A stretch of DNA of 64,000 bases from Muribaculum sp. (GCA_023663735.1 JAMPGV010000004.1:20189-84188), one strand, 5' to 3'. Shown: positions 28,491-37,884, counted from the stretch's first letter. The notes: generated by a model from the sequence alone, not told the origin. Made by a program: numbers and translations.

Positions 28491-28520
28491 ATTATACAAA
28501 ATCCCTCTGTGAACCGTCAA
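28491..28520 (-). promoter_or_regulatory. Promoter of the sugar kinase gene
   Basis: Minus-strand TTGACG (28515-28520), 18 bases, TATAAT (28491-28496). The leader of about 155 nt contains the palindrome at 28442-28471. Confidence 0.7.
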
Positions 28521-28564
28521 CAGAAAATATTTGATTGAATTCATTTAGATTTATTTGATCAAAT

Positions 28565-30337
28565 TCATTTGATTTCTTCCGTCTCTATGATGAATTGCAC
28601 GCTGCCCGTCTTCCCCGGCAGAATTCCGCCATAATTGATGTACCTTCCGTCCGCCTCCTTCACGGCTCTTAAGCGCTTCACAAGATTCTCCAGATCTTCA
28701 TCCGCAAGTTCCGCCAGCTCCTGAATCCCTTCTTTGTCAAACTTCTTGACGCCGTCGGCGAACGTCTCGACCCCATCCGTCAATTCCTGATATCCGTTCT
28801 GCAGCTTTGTCCCCGCTTCCTTCAGTTCTCCCACGCCGTCGTTTAGGCTCTCGGCTCCCTCATAAAGCTTGCCGATCCCCTTGTTAAAGGTCTTGATCCC
28901 TTCCGTGAGTTTGGCGCTCCCCTCCGCAAGCTGTGCAACCGAGTCCGCCATCTGTTTCATGGACGCTGCAGACGCCGTCTCCATGGCGGACATGCACGCC
29001 TCCAACGCCTGAATGTCCGCGCGCAGCGCGGTGATCTGTTCCTGCATCTGCGCGTCCCCGCCTGCAGCGCCCTCCAGCGCCGCAAGTCTCGTCTCCATAT
29101 CCGCCAAAATCACACGGATGTCCGGCGCTTCCTCCGTCTTGTCTTCCCCGCCTGTATTTTCTCCCCCGTCTTCGCCCTCCTGTCCCTGTGGAGCCGCAGC
29201 TCCCGAGACGGCGGCCTGCAGCGCCTCCAGACCTGCCTGCAGCGCCTCGGCGCCCTTCAAAATGCTCTTTTTGCCCGAGTCCAGCGTTCCGATTCCCTGC
29301 TGCAGCGCCGCGGTTCCCTCCTTCACAGCGCCCACCGCATCCACATACTCCGACAAATAATTTCCGAACTCACCGACGCCGTCCGTCAGCTCCCGGCACC
29401 CTTCCACCAATTTGCCGGACGCCTCCTTCAGCTCTTCCATGCTGTCAATCAGCTCCTCCACATCGTCAAGCCCCTCCGTATTCATATCCTCAAAAGTGCC
29501 TGTGCTGATGACGGTGGCCGTAAATTCCAGCGCAAAATCGGTAACCTGTGCAGTGATCTCCATGTAATCCGGTATTTCGATTTCCTTGCCCAGCTCCTCA
29601 TACTCCGCAAGCCGCAGACTGTCCGCAAGCCCCGGATAGGCATAGCCCACCGCCAGCCGCTCCTCCCCCAGAGACATCAATTTCCCGTTCGTCACCTGAA
29701 CATCCGAAAACACATCTTTCGGGAGCAATATCATGGAAAAAGCCGCAAACGGCACACAGACCTCCAGACGTTCGCCCTCTATGTTGATCTGTTCTCTCCG
29801 ATGATTCTCATAATCAATGCGCATACGCAGTCTGCCGCTCTGTCCGGCAAGCTCCTCGGGCGTCACGCTCCTGCCGTCCAGCTCATAACAAATCCGCACG
29901 GTGACCGGAAGCGGCTCCCCGCTCTTCCCCTCATATCGGATATCCGCACCGCTGTTTTCCCAGATCAGACTGCCGTCCGCCCCGAGCCGATACCCCTCGT
30001 CCCCCTCCATGTTTCGGATCTCCGAAAGGACGGTGCGGTCTTCCAGCGAACCGCCTTCCGCACTTTTCAGCCTCGTCTCCACGGTGACTGCATATACCTC
30101 GCCCGTCGCCGTGGCATCCGCATAGACGGTTTCTTCCTTGTCATACACCGCGGCGGAGCGGGGAGGTTCCGTCTGCGGCGGAAGCGTCTGCGCAATCGTC
30201 CGCTCCACGGGCGCCTCCGTCTTCCCAGCCTCATTTCCGCACGACGCAAGCCATACGCACGCCGACAGCGCGCAAACGCCGACACACCGCCGGATCCTCC
30301 GCTGCATCCATTTTCTATTGAAACAATCCTTCTCCAT
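28565..30337 (-). CDS. Lipoprotein with Leu-x-x-Gly heptad coiled coil
   Basis: A 590-residue protein. After a basic start a hydrophobic segment (about 18-30) ends in the lipobox-like LASC, predicting a lipoprotein. A mixed domain (about 75-260; PVTVRICYELDG, QSGRLRMRIDYEN) resembles the accessory domain of YhgE/Pip-type proteins. From about 290 to 545 the chain has many xxxLxxG heptads (ELTDGVGEFGNYL, GTAALQQGIGTLDSG, SAKLTEGIKTFNKGIGKL), a pattern described as TIGR03057. The start at 30337 fits GGGAGG seven bases upstream. It follows the ABC ATPase and FtsX permease genes, with a hairpin element inserted between. An extracytoplasmic partner of that transporter is a reasonable inference. Confidence 0.8.
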   Translation of the reverse strand: MEKDCFNRKWMQRRIRRCVGVCALSACVWLASCGNEAGKTEAPVERTIAQTLPPQTEPPRSAAVYDKEETVYADATATGEVYAVTVETRLKSAEGGSLEDRTVLSEIRNMEGDEGYRLGADGSLIWENSGADIRYEGKSGEPLPVTVRICYELDGRSVTPEELAGQSGRLRMRIDYENHRREQINIEGERLEVCVPFAAFSMILLPKDVFSDVQVTNGKLMSLGEERLAVGYAYPGLADSLRLAEYEELGKEIEIPDYMEITAQVTDFALEFTATVISTGTFEDMNTEGLDDVEELIDSMEELKEASGKLVEGCRELTDGVGEFGNYLSEYVDAVGAVKEGTAALQQGIGTLDSGKKSILKGAEALQAGLEALQAAVSGAAAPQGQEGEDGGENTGGEDKTEEAPDIRVILADMETRLAALEGAAGGDAQMQEQITALRADIQALEACMSAMETASAASMKQMADSVAQLAEGSAKLTEGIKTFNKGIGKLYEGAESLNDGVGELKEAGTKLQNGYQELTDGVETFADGVKKFDKEGIQELAELADEDLENLVKRLRAVKEADGRYINYGGILPGKTGSVQFIIETEEIK

Positions 30338-30357
30338 GTCCATACCTCCCTGCACAC

Positions 30358-30587
30358 CTTTCTATTCCATAAACAATTGCGAAACACTATTTTCCGAAAT
30401 CCGAATTGTGCAGATTGTATATTCATAAGCAGACCCTAGCGAACCGTTGGCACTTAGGCGCTGTATTTTAGCGCCTTATGTGCCATTACGGTGAGGTGGG
30501 AGCAAGAGCATGTCTGCGTTGAATGTACAATCTGCACAATGACACTTCTCGAAGTGAGCGTTTCGCAATCGCCCACTTTCTATTCCA
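30358..30587. repeat. 12-bp direct repeats flanking element copy B
   Basis: CTTTCTATTCCA occurs at 30358-30369 and again at 30576-30587, exactly bracketing the element. The right copy includes the last codon and stop (TAG on the minus strand, 30580-30582) of the FtsX permease gene, so the left copy is best explained as a target duplication. Confidence 0.85.
30370..30575. repeat. Interspersed hairpin element, copy B
   Basis: A unit of about 206 bp with ends ATTGCGAAACAC and GTTTCGCAATCGCC. It holds the conserved AATTGTGCAGATTGTATATT and GCAGACCCTAGCGAACCG segments and a central stem AGGCGC/GCGCCT around TGTATTTTA (30455-30476). It sits between the permease and lipoprotein genes, inside what must have been one operon. 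Confidence 0.88.
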
Positions 30588-32901
30588 CATTTTTGAGCGC
30601 TTCCTCCATCGGCACGGCGCACACTTTGCGGTATTCCAGCAGCGCCACCACCGCATAGGTTCCCAGCCCCATCAGAAACATCCGCAGATAGATCCCGCTG
30701 TCCATATAAAACGGAATCCATCCCGTGATGCTGCTCATCATGACCGCCTTGAACAAAACAACCATAATTTCCCGCTCTATGGGCATACTGACCAGCAGGC
30801 ACAGCACCACGACAATGGTGGTGGAAAGAATATAGAGCCTTCCGATCTCCCCGTTTGTATAGCCCAGTATTTTCGCCATGGAAATGGACTGCGCGTTGCG
30901 CTCGATAATGATTTTGGACAACAGGAAAATAATCACCATGAAAATCAATATGGCAAACCCGTCCACCAGAAGCATCATGCTGCCCATGGAGACGTCCAGC
31001 TGTCTGGAGATCTTAGTCAGCGCCTCCAAGTCAATCACGGAGCCGATATATTCCTCATCAATATCCGTAATCTCCGTATCGGAGAGATAACCGCAGAAAT
31101 AATCCTCCCCCAGATCAAACACACGGTTCAGGAAGCTCCGATCCATAAAGACCGCGACGGCGCCCATGTAGTCGTAGACGCCCGCCACATAGAATTCATA
31201 ATACTGCTCCTCATAACTTTCCTTGAGTACGATGGAATCCCCCGCTCCTATGTCGAATTTATCCGCATAGGCCGATGAAATATAGACCGCGCCGTCAGCC
31301 CCGGCGACAGGGATGTAGCGGCTGTCCGGCTCCACGCCGTAGAGCAGCACCTCCTCGCTCTTATACATGCCGCCCTCCGGCGTCCTCAGCGAATAGGCGC
31401 TGAATTGTTCCGCCGTCTCATTCTCCGTCTCCACCGCCGCCCGGAAGCGCAGCAGGGCAATCATACTCTCCAGTTTATGCGTATCGTCCAAAGCCGCATA
31501 GGGAACCTGCAGGAAATATTGATACCGACACAAAAGATTCTGCTCCATCTCCTCCTGATAATGCGCCAGAATGGACGGAAAGAGCATACCGAACATCAAC
31601 AGCAGATTGGCGAACAGCACTCCCACAAACAGCACGATATAATTGCTCCTGTTCTGGAAAATGACGCGCAGCCGGAATCTGCCGAAAAAAGGAATCCAAT
31701 ACGGCAGGGCGGCCGCCCGCTTCTGCGTCCTGCCGGACACATCCCTGCGCAGAAAACGAAGCGGCGCCAGACGCAGTTTTCTCCTGAGGGCCAGAAACGT
31801 GATGCCTGCCATCAAAATCCCCGGCACCACGGTAGTCATCAAAAATGCCTCCGCATTCCAGACCGTCACATAGGTGGGCAGACTGTAGCTCCCGTAATAC
31901 ATGGATGCGCAGATGTCCTTAAAGACCGTGTATCCCAGAATATTTCCGGCCAAAGCCCCCGCAAACGTCACCGCAAGCGGAGCGGCCATATAATGCCGTA
32001 TCAGTTCCCCTTTCGTGTAACCCGAGGCTCGAAGCGTGCCGATGACGCCGGCCTCCTGTACGATCGTGTTGCCGATCGTGATGCCAAACACGAAAGCCAT
32101 GATCGCAATGACAATATAGAGAAGCACCGCCATCATCGCCTTATCGCTTCCCATATCCTCCCCGGTAAACATGATCGCCTGATTCTGATATCTGGGGACA
32201 TAGGCCTGCAGATGCGTCCGGGCATTCACCACTTCCAGAAGGTCCTCCGCCAGTTCTCGCTCCTCCTCTTCCCCCTGCGGCGGATCCACATATTTCCAGC
32301 TGTAGGAATAGTGCAGGTTCGACGTGTCAAACTCCGCAAATTCCTCGGCGCTGACCACGGCGACGCCGAATTTCACCGCGTCGAACATGGTATCGTTATT
32401 ATCCGAGAAGAGGCAGGAGTAGTCCGGGAGCGCCACCAGCCCGGTCACGCTCCAAGAATAGCGCCCGCCCTCCAAGACATCTCCCACCGCTATGGAATTA
32501 TTGTCGGCATACATGCGGTCAACGGCGATCTCTCCTTGGCCCGCAGGCATCCGCCCTTCCATCAGGCAGACCAGATTCACCTGCGTGCGATCCGCAAACA
32601 CGCGCAGCGTACTGTCGTTGGTCAAATCTTCCTCTATGTAGAGATTGTCGTAGAGCGTGACGCCAAAGTTTTCAATCTCTTTGGCCTGCGCGCGGTTCAT
32701 CTTCTTGTCCAGCCGGAAATTACCGTCTTCGATATGATAGGTTTCAAAGCCTTCATCATAGGCGATCATCATACTGCCGTCCGCCACCAGAAACCCGGAC
32801 ACAAAGCCGATGGTAGCGGTGAGCAATAGGAAAATGACGCTATATTTTGCAAATTCGCCCTTCAGCTCTCTGGGCAGACGCTTGCGCAAAGGATTTCTCA
32901 T
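30580..32901 (-). CDS. ABC transporter permease, FtsX family
   Basis: A 773-residue permease with the large FtsX/MacB-like layout: TM1 near residues 20-40, an extracytoplasmic part of about 220 residues, a three-helix block (about 255-370), a second TM near 425-450 and extracytoplasmic part, and a C-terminal FtsX block (about 620-760: GFAILIFMVIIFLLSKIIIE, then VVVLCLLVS). Such permeases use ATP hydrolysis for mechanical signalling or export of lipids or peptides rather than import. The Shine-Dalgarno AGGAGGCGGC overlaps the stop of the ATPase gene, 8 bases upstream. The last codons lie in the right flanking repeat of element B. Confidence 0.9.
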   Translation of the reverse strand: MRNPLRKRLPRELKGEFAKYSVIFLLLTATIGFVSGFLVADGSMMIAYDEGFETYHIEDGNFRLDKKMNRAQAKEIENFGVTLYDNLYIEEDLTNDSTLRVFADRTQVNLVCLMEGRMPAGQGEIAVDRMYADNNSIAVGDVLEGGRYSWSVTGLVALPDYSCLFSDNNDTMFDAVKFGVAVVSAEEFAEFDTSNLHYSYSWKYVDPPQGEEEERELAEDLLEVVNARTHLQAYVPRYQNQAIMFTGEDMGSDKAMMAVLLYIVIAIMAFVFGITIGNTIVQEAGVIGTLRASGYTKGELIRHYMAAPLAVTFAGALAGNILGYTVFKDICASMYYGSYSLPTYVTVWNAEAFLMTTVVPGILMAGITFLALRRKLRLAPLRFLRRDVSGRTQKRAAALPYWIPFFGRFRLRVIFQNRSNYIVLFVGVLFANLLLMFGMLFPSILAHYQEEMEQNLLCRYQYFLQVPYAALDDTHKLESMIALLRFRAAVETENETAEQFSAYSLRTPEGGMYKSEEVLLYGVEPDSRYIPVAGADGAVYISSAYADKFDIGAGDSIVLKESYEEQYYEFYVAGVYDYMGAVAVFMDRSFLNRVFDLGEDYFCGYLSDTEITDIDEEYIGSVIDLEALTKISRQLDVSMGSMMLLVDGFAILIFMVIIFLLSKIIIERNAQSISMAKILGYTNGEIGRLYILSTTIVVVLCLLVSMPIEREIMVVLFKAVMMSSITGWIPFYMDSGIYLRMFLMGLGTYAVVALLEYRKVCAVPMEEALKNVE

Positions 32902-32909
32902 GCCGCCTC

Positions 32910-33608
32910 CTACCAGTCCAGATCTTTGGCCTGAATTTTCGTCTCGTTGAGATAGCTTCTGCGGATCTGGCCGTCCCGGAAATGCACCACCCTGTCCGCC
33001 ATGTTCTTGATGGCGTCATTGTGCGTCACCATCACCACGGTATTGCCGTATTTTTGATTGACCGTTTCGATCAACTGCAGAATCTCCTTGGACGTCTTGT
33101 AGTCCAGAGCGCCAGTGGGTTCGTCGCAGAGCAGAATATCCGGATTCTTCACAATGGCCCGCCCGATGGCGGTGCGCTGCTGCTGTCCGCCGGAGAGCTG
33201 GTTGGGAAGCTTTCTGCGATGATCGTAAAGCCCCAAGGTGTGCAGAAGCTCATCCACATCCAGCGGCCTGTCGCCAAGGTATGCTCCCACCTCTATGTTT
33301 TCCCGCACCGTCAAATTCGGAATCAGGTTATACATCTGGAAAATATATCCCAGATGTTTCCTTCGATACCGCACAAGATGCTTTTCCCGCATGGCTGTCA
33401 CGGATCTCCCGTCCATGCGGATCTCCCCTTCATCCGCCCCGTCGATTCCCCCGATAATATTCAAAAGCGTGGATTTGCCGGATCCGGAAGGCCCTAACAG
33501 CACACAGATTTCGCCTTTTCCAATCGCCAAATCGACTCCCTTCAACACTTCCACTCGGTTTTCGCCCCTGCCAAAAGACTTTTTGATCCCGCACAGCTCC
33601 AGAAACAT
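32910..33608 (-). CDS. ABC transporter ATP-binding protein (LolD/MacB type)
   Basis: A 232-residue ATPase that drives the FtsX permease encoded next. Walker [13 protein letters not shown] (about 37-48), Q-loop region [15 protein letters not shown], signature [14 protein letters not shown], Walker [13 protein letters not shown] and the H-loop VMVTHND are all intact; LTVREN and PTGALD are typical of the LolD/MacB group. The ATG at 33608 has AAAGGA ten bases upstream; an in-frame TTG at 33626 is a less likely start. Confidence 0.95.
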   Translation of the reverse strand: MFLELCGIKKSFGRGENRVEVLKGVDLAIGKGEICVLLGPSGSGKSTLLNIIGGIDGADEGEIRMDGRSVTAMREKHLVRYRRKHLGYIFQMYNLIPNLTVRENIEVGAYLGDRPLDVDELLHTLGLYDHRRKLPNQLSGGQQQRTAIGRAIVKNPDILLCDEPTGALDYKTSKEILQLIETVNQKYGNTVVMVTHNDAIKNMADRVVHFRDGQIRRSYLNETKIQAKDLDW

Positions 33609-33642
33609 GATGACGCTTCCTTTCAATCAGTCGTTTCTAATC

Positions 33643-33675
33643 ATGGTTAGTTTAATCTAACATTCCCCTAGTCAA
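33643..33675 (-). promoter_or_regulatory. Possible promoter and operator of the ABC operon
   Basis: Minus-strand TTGACT (33670-33675) could be a -35 box; the -10 would lie in TTAGATTAAACTAA, which contains an inverted repeat (TTAG/CTAA within 33643-33663, ATGGTTAG against CTAACAT). A regulator bound there would cover the -10. Weak evidence only. Confidence 0.35.
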
Positions 33676-33747
33676 TCTACCACAATCCGAGCCATAAGTC
33701 AAGAATCTGACAACAACGGATGTCAGGCTCCGCCAGACATCCTTATG

Positions 33748-33782
33748 TTAAACAAAATGGACACCCGGAATCCCGGATGCCC
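33748..33782 (-). terminator. Terminator after pnp
   Basis: On the minus strand GGGCATCCGGGATTCCGGGT, continuing GTCC, forms a GC-rich hairpin (33759-33782) followed by ATTTTGTTT. A second hairpin GGATGTC/GACATCC (about 33719-33742) lies beyond it. Confidence 0.75.
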
Positions 33783-33804
33783 ACTCTGCATTTTCACTAT
33801 CGTT

Positions 33805-33865
33805 TTCTCTTTCTGATCTTTCTGATTTTTTCTCTTTCTGATCTTTTATCTTTCTGATCTTTGTT
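33805..33865. repeat. Pyrimidine-rich short repeats downstream of pnp
   Basis: TCTTTCTGATC and close variants recur four times on the plus strand. They sit between the pnp stop codon and its terminator, like the simple repeats after the GH3 and glyA genes. Confidence 0.7.
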
Positions 33866-33937
33866 ATTTACTTCCAATCTTCTTGGGCTTTGCCCTCACG
33901 GTTTTGCCAAAAGGCTGTGCCTGCGGCAGAAGCGGTC

Positions 33938-36028
33938 TTACTGCTGGGCCACATCCTTCATGGAGAAGCTGATTCTGCCCATCTTGTCCTTTCCGAGGCA
34001 GACCACGGTCACCTCGTCGCCCAGAGTCAGCACATCTTCCACGCGGTTGATTCTCTGCTTGGCAATCTTGGAGATGTGAACCATCCCTTCCTTGCCGGGT
34101 GCAAACTCGATAAACGCGCCGAACTCCTTGATGCTGACCACCTTGCCCTTGAAGATCTGTCCTTCCTCGAAGTCGGTGACGATCATTTTCACCATCTCCT
34201 CGGCTTTACCCATCATCTCCTTGTCCGTGCCGCAGATCGAAACCATGCCGTCGTCGGTGATATCGATCTTCACGCCGGTGCGGGCGATAATCTCATTGAT
34301 GGTCTTGCCGCGCTGTCCCACCACATCGCCGATCTTCTCGGGATCGATCTGGATGGAAATGATCTTGGGCGCATAGGGGCCGACCTCAGGTCTGGGAGCT
34401 GCGATCGCAGGTTTCATGCAGTTATCCATAATGAAAAGTCTCGCCTCGCGGCAGCGCGCGATCGCCCCCTCCACAATGGGTCTGGTGAGACCGTGGATCT
34501 TGATGTCCATCTGGATGGCAGTGATGCCCTCGGTGGTTCCCGTCACCTTGAAGTCCATATCGCCGAAGAAATCCTCCAGCCCCTGAATATCGGTGAGCAG
34601 CACGAAATCGTCATCGGTATCCCCGGTCACCAGACCGCAGGAGATTCCTGCCACCATCTTCTTGATGGGTACGCCTGCCGCCATCAGGGACATGCAGGAA
34701 GCGCAGGTGGACGCCATGGACGTGGAGCCGTTGGACTCAAACGTCTCGGACACGGTACGGATCGCATAGGGGAACTCCTCCTCGGTGGGAAGCACGGGAA
34801 TCAGCGCCCGCTCTGCCAGCGCGCCGTGGCCGATCTCACGTCTTCCGGGTCCGCGGGAAGGTTTGGTCTCACCCACGGAATAGGAGGGGAAATTATAATG
34901 ATGCATATAGCGTTTGTTTACTTCGTTCTCATCAAGGCCGTCGATTCTCTGTGCCTCGGAGAGGGGAGCCAGCGTACACACATTGCAGATCTGGGTCTGC
35001 CCGCGGGTAAACATGGCTGAACCGTGTACCCGGGGAATGATATCCACCTCTGCCGCCAGCGGGCGGATCTGGGTGAGTTCCCGTCCGTCGGGACGCTTGT
35101 GATCCTTCAGGATCATCTTGCGGACGGTCTTCTTCTGATACTGGTATACCGCATCGCCCAACAGGGCAAGCCACTCCTCATTGTCTGCAAAAGCTTCCTC
35201 CAGCTTGGCGGTAATCTGGCGGATATTCTCCTCGCGCACCTGCTTCTCGTCGGTAAATACGGCCTCCTCCATCTCGGCGGGCGTCACGATCTTTTTCATC
35301 TCCTCAAACAGCTCCTCGGGAACCGCGCAGCTTGTGTAGGTGTGCTTCGGTTTGCCCACTTCCGCCACGATCTTGTCGATGAATGCAATGATCGTCTGAT
35401 TGATCTCATGCGCCTTGTAGATGGCCTCGATCATCTTCGCCTCGGGAATCTCATTGGCTCCGGCCTCGATCATGATCACTTTCTCTCTGGTGGAGGCGAC
35501 GGTCAGGTTCAGATCCCCCTCCTTCCACTGTTTCTGGGAAGGATTCACGACCAGCTCCCCGTCCACAAGCCCCATCTGCGTCATGGCGCAAGGGCCGTCA
35601 AAAGGAATATCGGAGATACAGGTGGCAATGGCGGCTCCGATCATGGCCACGATCTCGGGGCGGCACTCCGGATCCACGCTCATCACCAGATTGTTCAATG
35701 TCACGTCGTTGCGGTAATCCTTGGGGAACAGCGGACGCATGGGTCTGTCGATCACGCGGCTGGTAAGCACGGCGTTCTCGCTGGCCTTTCCCTCGCGCTT
35801 GTTAAAACCCCCGGGAATCTTCCCGGCCGCATACATTTTCTCCTCGTACTCCACGCTGAGCGGGAAGAAGTCGATTCCCTCTCTGGGCTTTTCGGACGCC
35901 GTCGCGGTACAGAGTACGGTGGTGTCGCCATAATGCATAAATGCGCAGCCGTTTGCCTGTTTGCCCACGCGGTTCACATCGACCACAAGGCGGCGGCCGC
36001 CAAGATCCATTTCATAACTTTGATACAT
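33938..36028 (-). CDS. pnp: Polyribonucleotide nucleotidyltransferase (PNPase)
   Basis: Phosphorolytic 3'-5' exoribonuclease of mRNA decay. 696 residues: two RNase PH-type domains (about 10-140 and 315-445; GDTTVLCTATAS, KYRNDVTLNNLV-like KDYRNDVTLN, FTRGQTQ, PSRGPGRREIGHGALAERAL), an all-alpha linker, then KH (about 555-605; IGDVVGQRGKTINEI) and S1 (about 625-690; FKGKVVSIKEFGAFIEFAPG). The ATG at 36028 has GGAGG seven bases upstream. rpsO lies 233 bases upstream in the same direction, the usual pairing. Confidence 0.98.
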   Translation of the reverse strand: MYQSYEMDLGGRRLVVDVNRVGKQANGCAFMHYGDTTVLCTATASEKPREGIDFFPLSVEYEEKMYAAGKIPGGFNKREGKASENAVLTSRVIDRPMRPLFPKDYRNDVTLNNLVMSVDPECRPEIVAMIGAAIATCISDIPFDGPCAMTQMGLVDGELVVNPSQKQWKEGDLNLTVASTREKVIMIEAGANEIPEAKMIEAIYKAHEINQTIIAFIDKIVAEVGKPKHTYTSCAVPEELFEEMKKIVTPAEMEEAVFTDEKQVREENIRQITAKLEEAFADNEEWLALLGDAVYQYQKKTVRKMILKDHKRPDGRELTQIRPLAAEVDIIPRVHGSAMFTRGQTQICNVCTLAPLSEAQRIDGLDENEVNKRYMHHYNFPSYSVGETKPSRGPGRREIGHGALAERALIPVLPTEEEFPYAIRTVSETFESNGSTSMASTCASCMSLMAAGVPIKKMVAGISCGLVTGDTDDDFVLLTDIQGLEDFFGDMDFKVTGTTEGITAIQMDIKIHGLTRPIVEGAIARCREARLFIMDNCMKPAIAAPRPEVGPYAPKIISIQIDPEKIGDVVGQRGKTINEIIARTGVKIDITDDGMVSICGTDKEMMGKAEEMVKMIVTDFEEGQIFKGKVVSIKEFGAFIEFAPGKEGMVHISKIAKQRINRVEDVLTLGDEVTVVCLGKDKMGRISFSMKDVAQQ

Positions 36029-36209
36029 AGTTTCCTCCATTCTGCCTTCTCAAGGCTTTTCGTCCTTGTGTTTTGTCTCCGGCTTGTATTTTTGTATTTC
36101 GACGGAACAGAGAATACCGAAACCACTGAAAAGGGCATGTCCCCCGTCTCATGCGCTTTTCAGCAATCTCGGATAATGTCTCTGTCCCGGAATTACCGCC
36201 CCTCCGGAC

Positions 36210-36247
36210 GCAAAAGAAAGCGGAGCGCCCTCTCGGACCAACTCCGC
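36210..36247 (-). terminator. Terminator between rpsO and pnp
   Basis: On the minus strand GCGGAG (36242-36247) pairs with CTCCGC (36220-36225), with GGTCC-type pairing inside, followed by TTTCTTTT. It would separate rpsO from pnp at least partly. Confidence 0.7.
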
Positions 36248-36260
36248 CTCTGCATCCGCA

Positions 36261-36527
36261 TTATTTTCTTAAGCCAAGCTTCTCAATCAGAGCGCGGTAT
36301 CTGTTGATGTCTTTCTTCTTCAGATAGTCGAGAAGACCACGTCTCTGTCCGACCATTTTCAGCATACCCCTGCGGGAATGATGATCCTTGGGATTCACTT
36401 TCAGATGCTCGGTAAGCTCCTGAATTCTTGCGGTCAATACCGCCACCTGAACCTCGGGCGAACCGGTGTCGCCGGGGGTTCTCGCATACTCGTTCATAAT
36501 TGCTGTTTTCTTCTCTTTGGAAATCAT
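36261..36527 (-). CDS. rpsO: 30S ribosomal protein S15
   Basis: An 88-residue ribosomal protein that binds 16S rRNA at the central domain. [52 protein letters not shown] and [12 protein letters not shown] are classic S15. The ATG at 36527 follows GGAGGAGGAAACA; the upstream frame extension was rejected. In several bacteria S15 represses its own mRNA through the leader (36528-36610 here); no specific structure is claimed. Confidence 0.98.
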   Translation of the reverse strand: MISKEKKTAIMNEYARTPGDTGSPEVQVAVLTARIQELTEHLKVNPKDHHSRRGMLKMVGQRRGLLDYLKKKDINRYRALIEKLGLRK

Positions 36528-36616
36528 TGTTTCCTCCTCCTTCACTCTATAAACGCCTGATACTAAGACAGGGTCGGAGTCTCCCGCATCCGAGTATCGG
36601 CTGATCACACTCAATC

Positions 36617-36645
36617 ACTATACCATACTCCATTTAAAATGTAAA
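36617..36645 (-). promoter_or_regulatory. Promoter of rpsO
   Basis: Minus-strand TTTACA (36640-36645), 17 bases, TATAGT (36617-36622), giving a leader of about 80 nt. Confidence 0.7.
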
Positions 36646-36665
36646 GTATTCCGTGTGATTTTTTG

Positions 36666-37712
36666 TCAGTCATACAGCACCCGCACACATTTCTTGGGCG
36701 TGCGGTAATTGTACTTGTTGATCTTGATGCCGCTCTTCGGGTTGCTGGCGTGAATCACCTGCCCGCCGCCGATATAGATGGCCACATGGTTGATCGTGCC
36801 GCCGCTGTTGGCGTAGAACACCAGATCTCCGGGCATCAGTTCGGATGCGCTGATCTTGGTACCTTCGTTGGCCTGCGCTCTGGAAGAATGGCTGAGTTTC
36901 ACACCGTATTTCTTAAAGACGCTGAGTACGAAACCGGAACAATCCGCACCCTTGGTCAGGCTGGTGCCGCCCCACACATAGGGATTCCCCAGAAACTGCT
37001 TCGCATACTCCACCAGATCCACGCGCACGTCGGACACGCCCTGCCCGTAAAGCAATTCCGTCATCGTGATGGCGGTTCCCAGCTTCTCTTCCACCTCCAC
37101 GAACTCCGCCGCCACATAAACATTCTCCCCGTCGAGGGAAACCATGATCCAGTCGCCCAGATCCTCCACAAAATCCAGCTCCTCGCCCTTTAAAACCTGT
37201 GTCATTATGGCGCTGCTTGTGTCCGCCGCGTCCCTCACGTTCAATCCGTCCACCTGTGCGACCGCAACGGTACTTACCAGCTCCGCAGCCCTGTATTTGG
37301 CGTCGGGTCCCGTGAGCAGATAATCCGTACTCACATATCCGTCCACTTCACCGGACTGGATATGCGCCCAGCCGTCCAGCATCTCCAGCACTTCACAGGC
37401 GGCGTCCTTGGGCATCTTGCCCACCAGCTTTCCGTCTGTGGACGGGATCGCGCGCACATTCAGATTGCCGCTCTCCACATCCGCAATGCCGATATTGGTG
37501 TAACCCCAAGACGCTCCCTTGGCCTCCTCGGCGATCCGCAGATAGTCCTCCTCGGTCAAGCTTGTCTCAAACACGGAGCCAACGCCCGCTGCAATCAATT
37601 TTCCATTGGTCTCGGCGGCGGAGGCCTGCACCGGCTCCAGCATCATGCAACATGCCAGACCTGCTGCCGCCCATCTCATTCTTCTCGTCATTTGTCTATT
37701 TTCTCTTTTCAT
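36666..37712 (-). CDS. Secreted NlpC/P60 peptidase with two SH3 domains
   Basis: A 348-residue cell-wall endopeptidase. The signal peptide spans about residues 1-33 (WAAAGLACCMMLEPVQASA). Two bacterial SH3 domains follow (about 75-125: GNLNVRAIPSTDGKLVGKMP; about 145-200: DGLNVRDAADTSSAIM), then an NlpC/P60 domain (about 228-345). The catalytic Cys is in KGADCSGFV, the His in TINHVAIYIGGG, and the third polar residue in VIHASNP. It should cleave peptide stems of peptidoglycan outside the cell. AGGAA precedes the ATG and a perfect consensus promoter lies about 110 bases upstream. It stands as a single-gene unit. Confidence 0.95.
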   Translation of the reverse strand: MKRENRQMTRRMRWAAAGLACCMMLEPVQASAAETNGKLIAAGVGSVFETSLTEEDYLRIAEEAKGASWGYTNIGIADVESGNLNVRAIPSTDGKLVGKMPKDAACEVLEMLDGWAHIQSGEVDGYVSTDYLLTGPDAKYRAAELVSTVAVAQVDGLNVRDAADTSSAIMTQVLKGEELDFVEDLGDWIMVSLDGENVYVAAEFVEVEEKLGTAITMTELLYGQGVSDVRVDLVEYAKQFLGNPYVWGGTSLTKGADCSGFVLSVFKKYGVKLSHSSRAQANEGTKISASELMPGDLVFYANSGGTINHVAIYIGGGQVIHASNPKSGIKINKYNYRTPKKCVRVLYD

Positions 37713-37823
37713 AATTACGTTTCCTATTGCGATTCCTATTGATAAAATTGTTGAAAGCCAATTGGGAAAAGGCCTCTCCCTATATTTTACGGTTTTGTTA
37801 CAAAATTATTACGTTTCGATTCC

Positions 37824-37852
37824 ATTATACAGAGAGACCCACATACTGTCAA
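37824..37852 (-). promoter_or_regulatory. Consensus promoter of the NlpC/P60 gene
   Basis: Minus-strand TTGACA (37847-37852), exact 17-base spacer, TATAAT (37824-37829): a perfect SigA promoter. Confidence 0.9.
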
Positions 37853-37884
37853 CTGTTTTTCCCATAAATTCTTAAAAAACCTGT

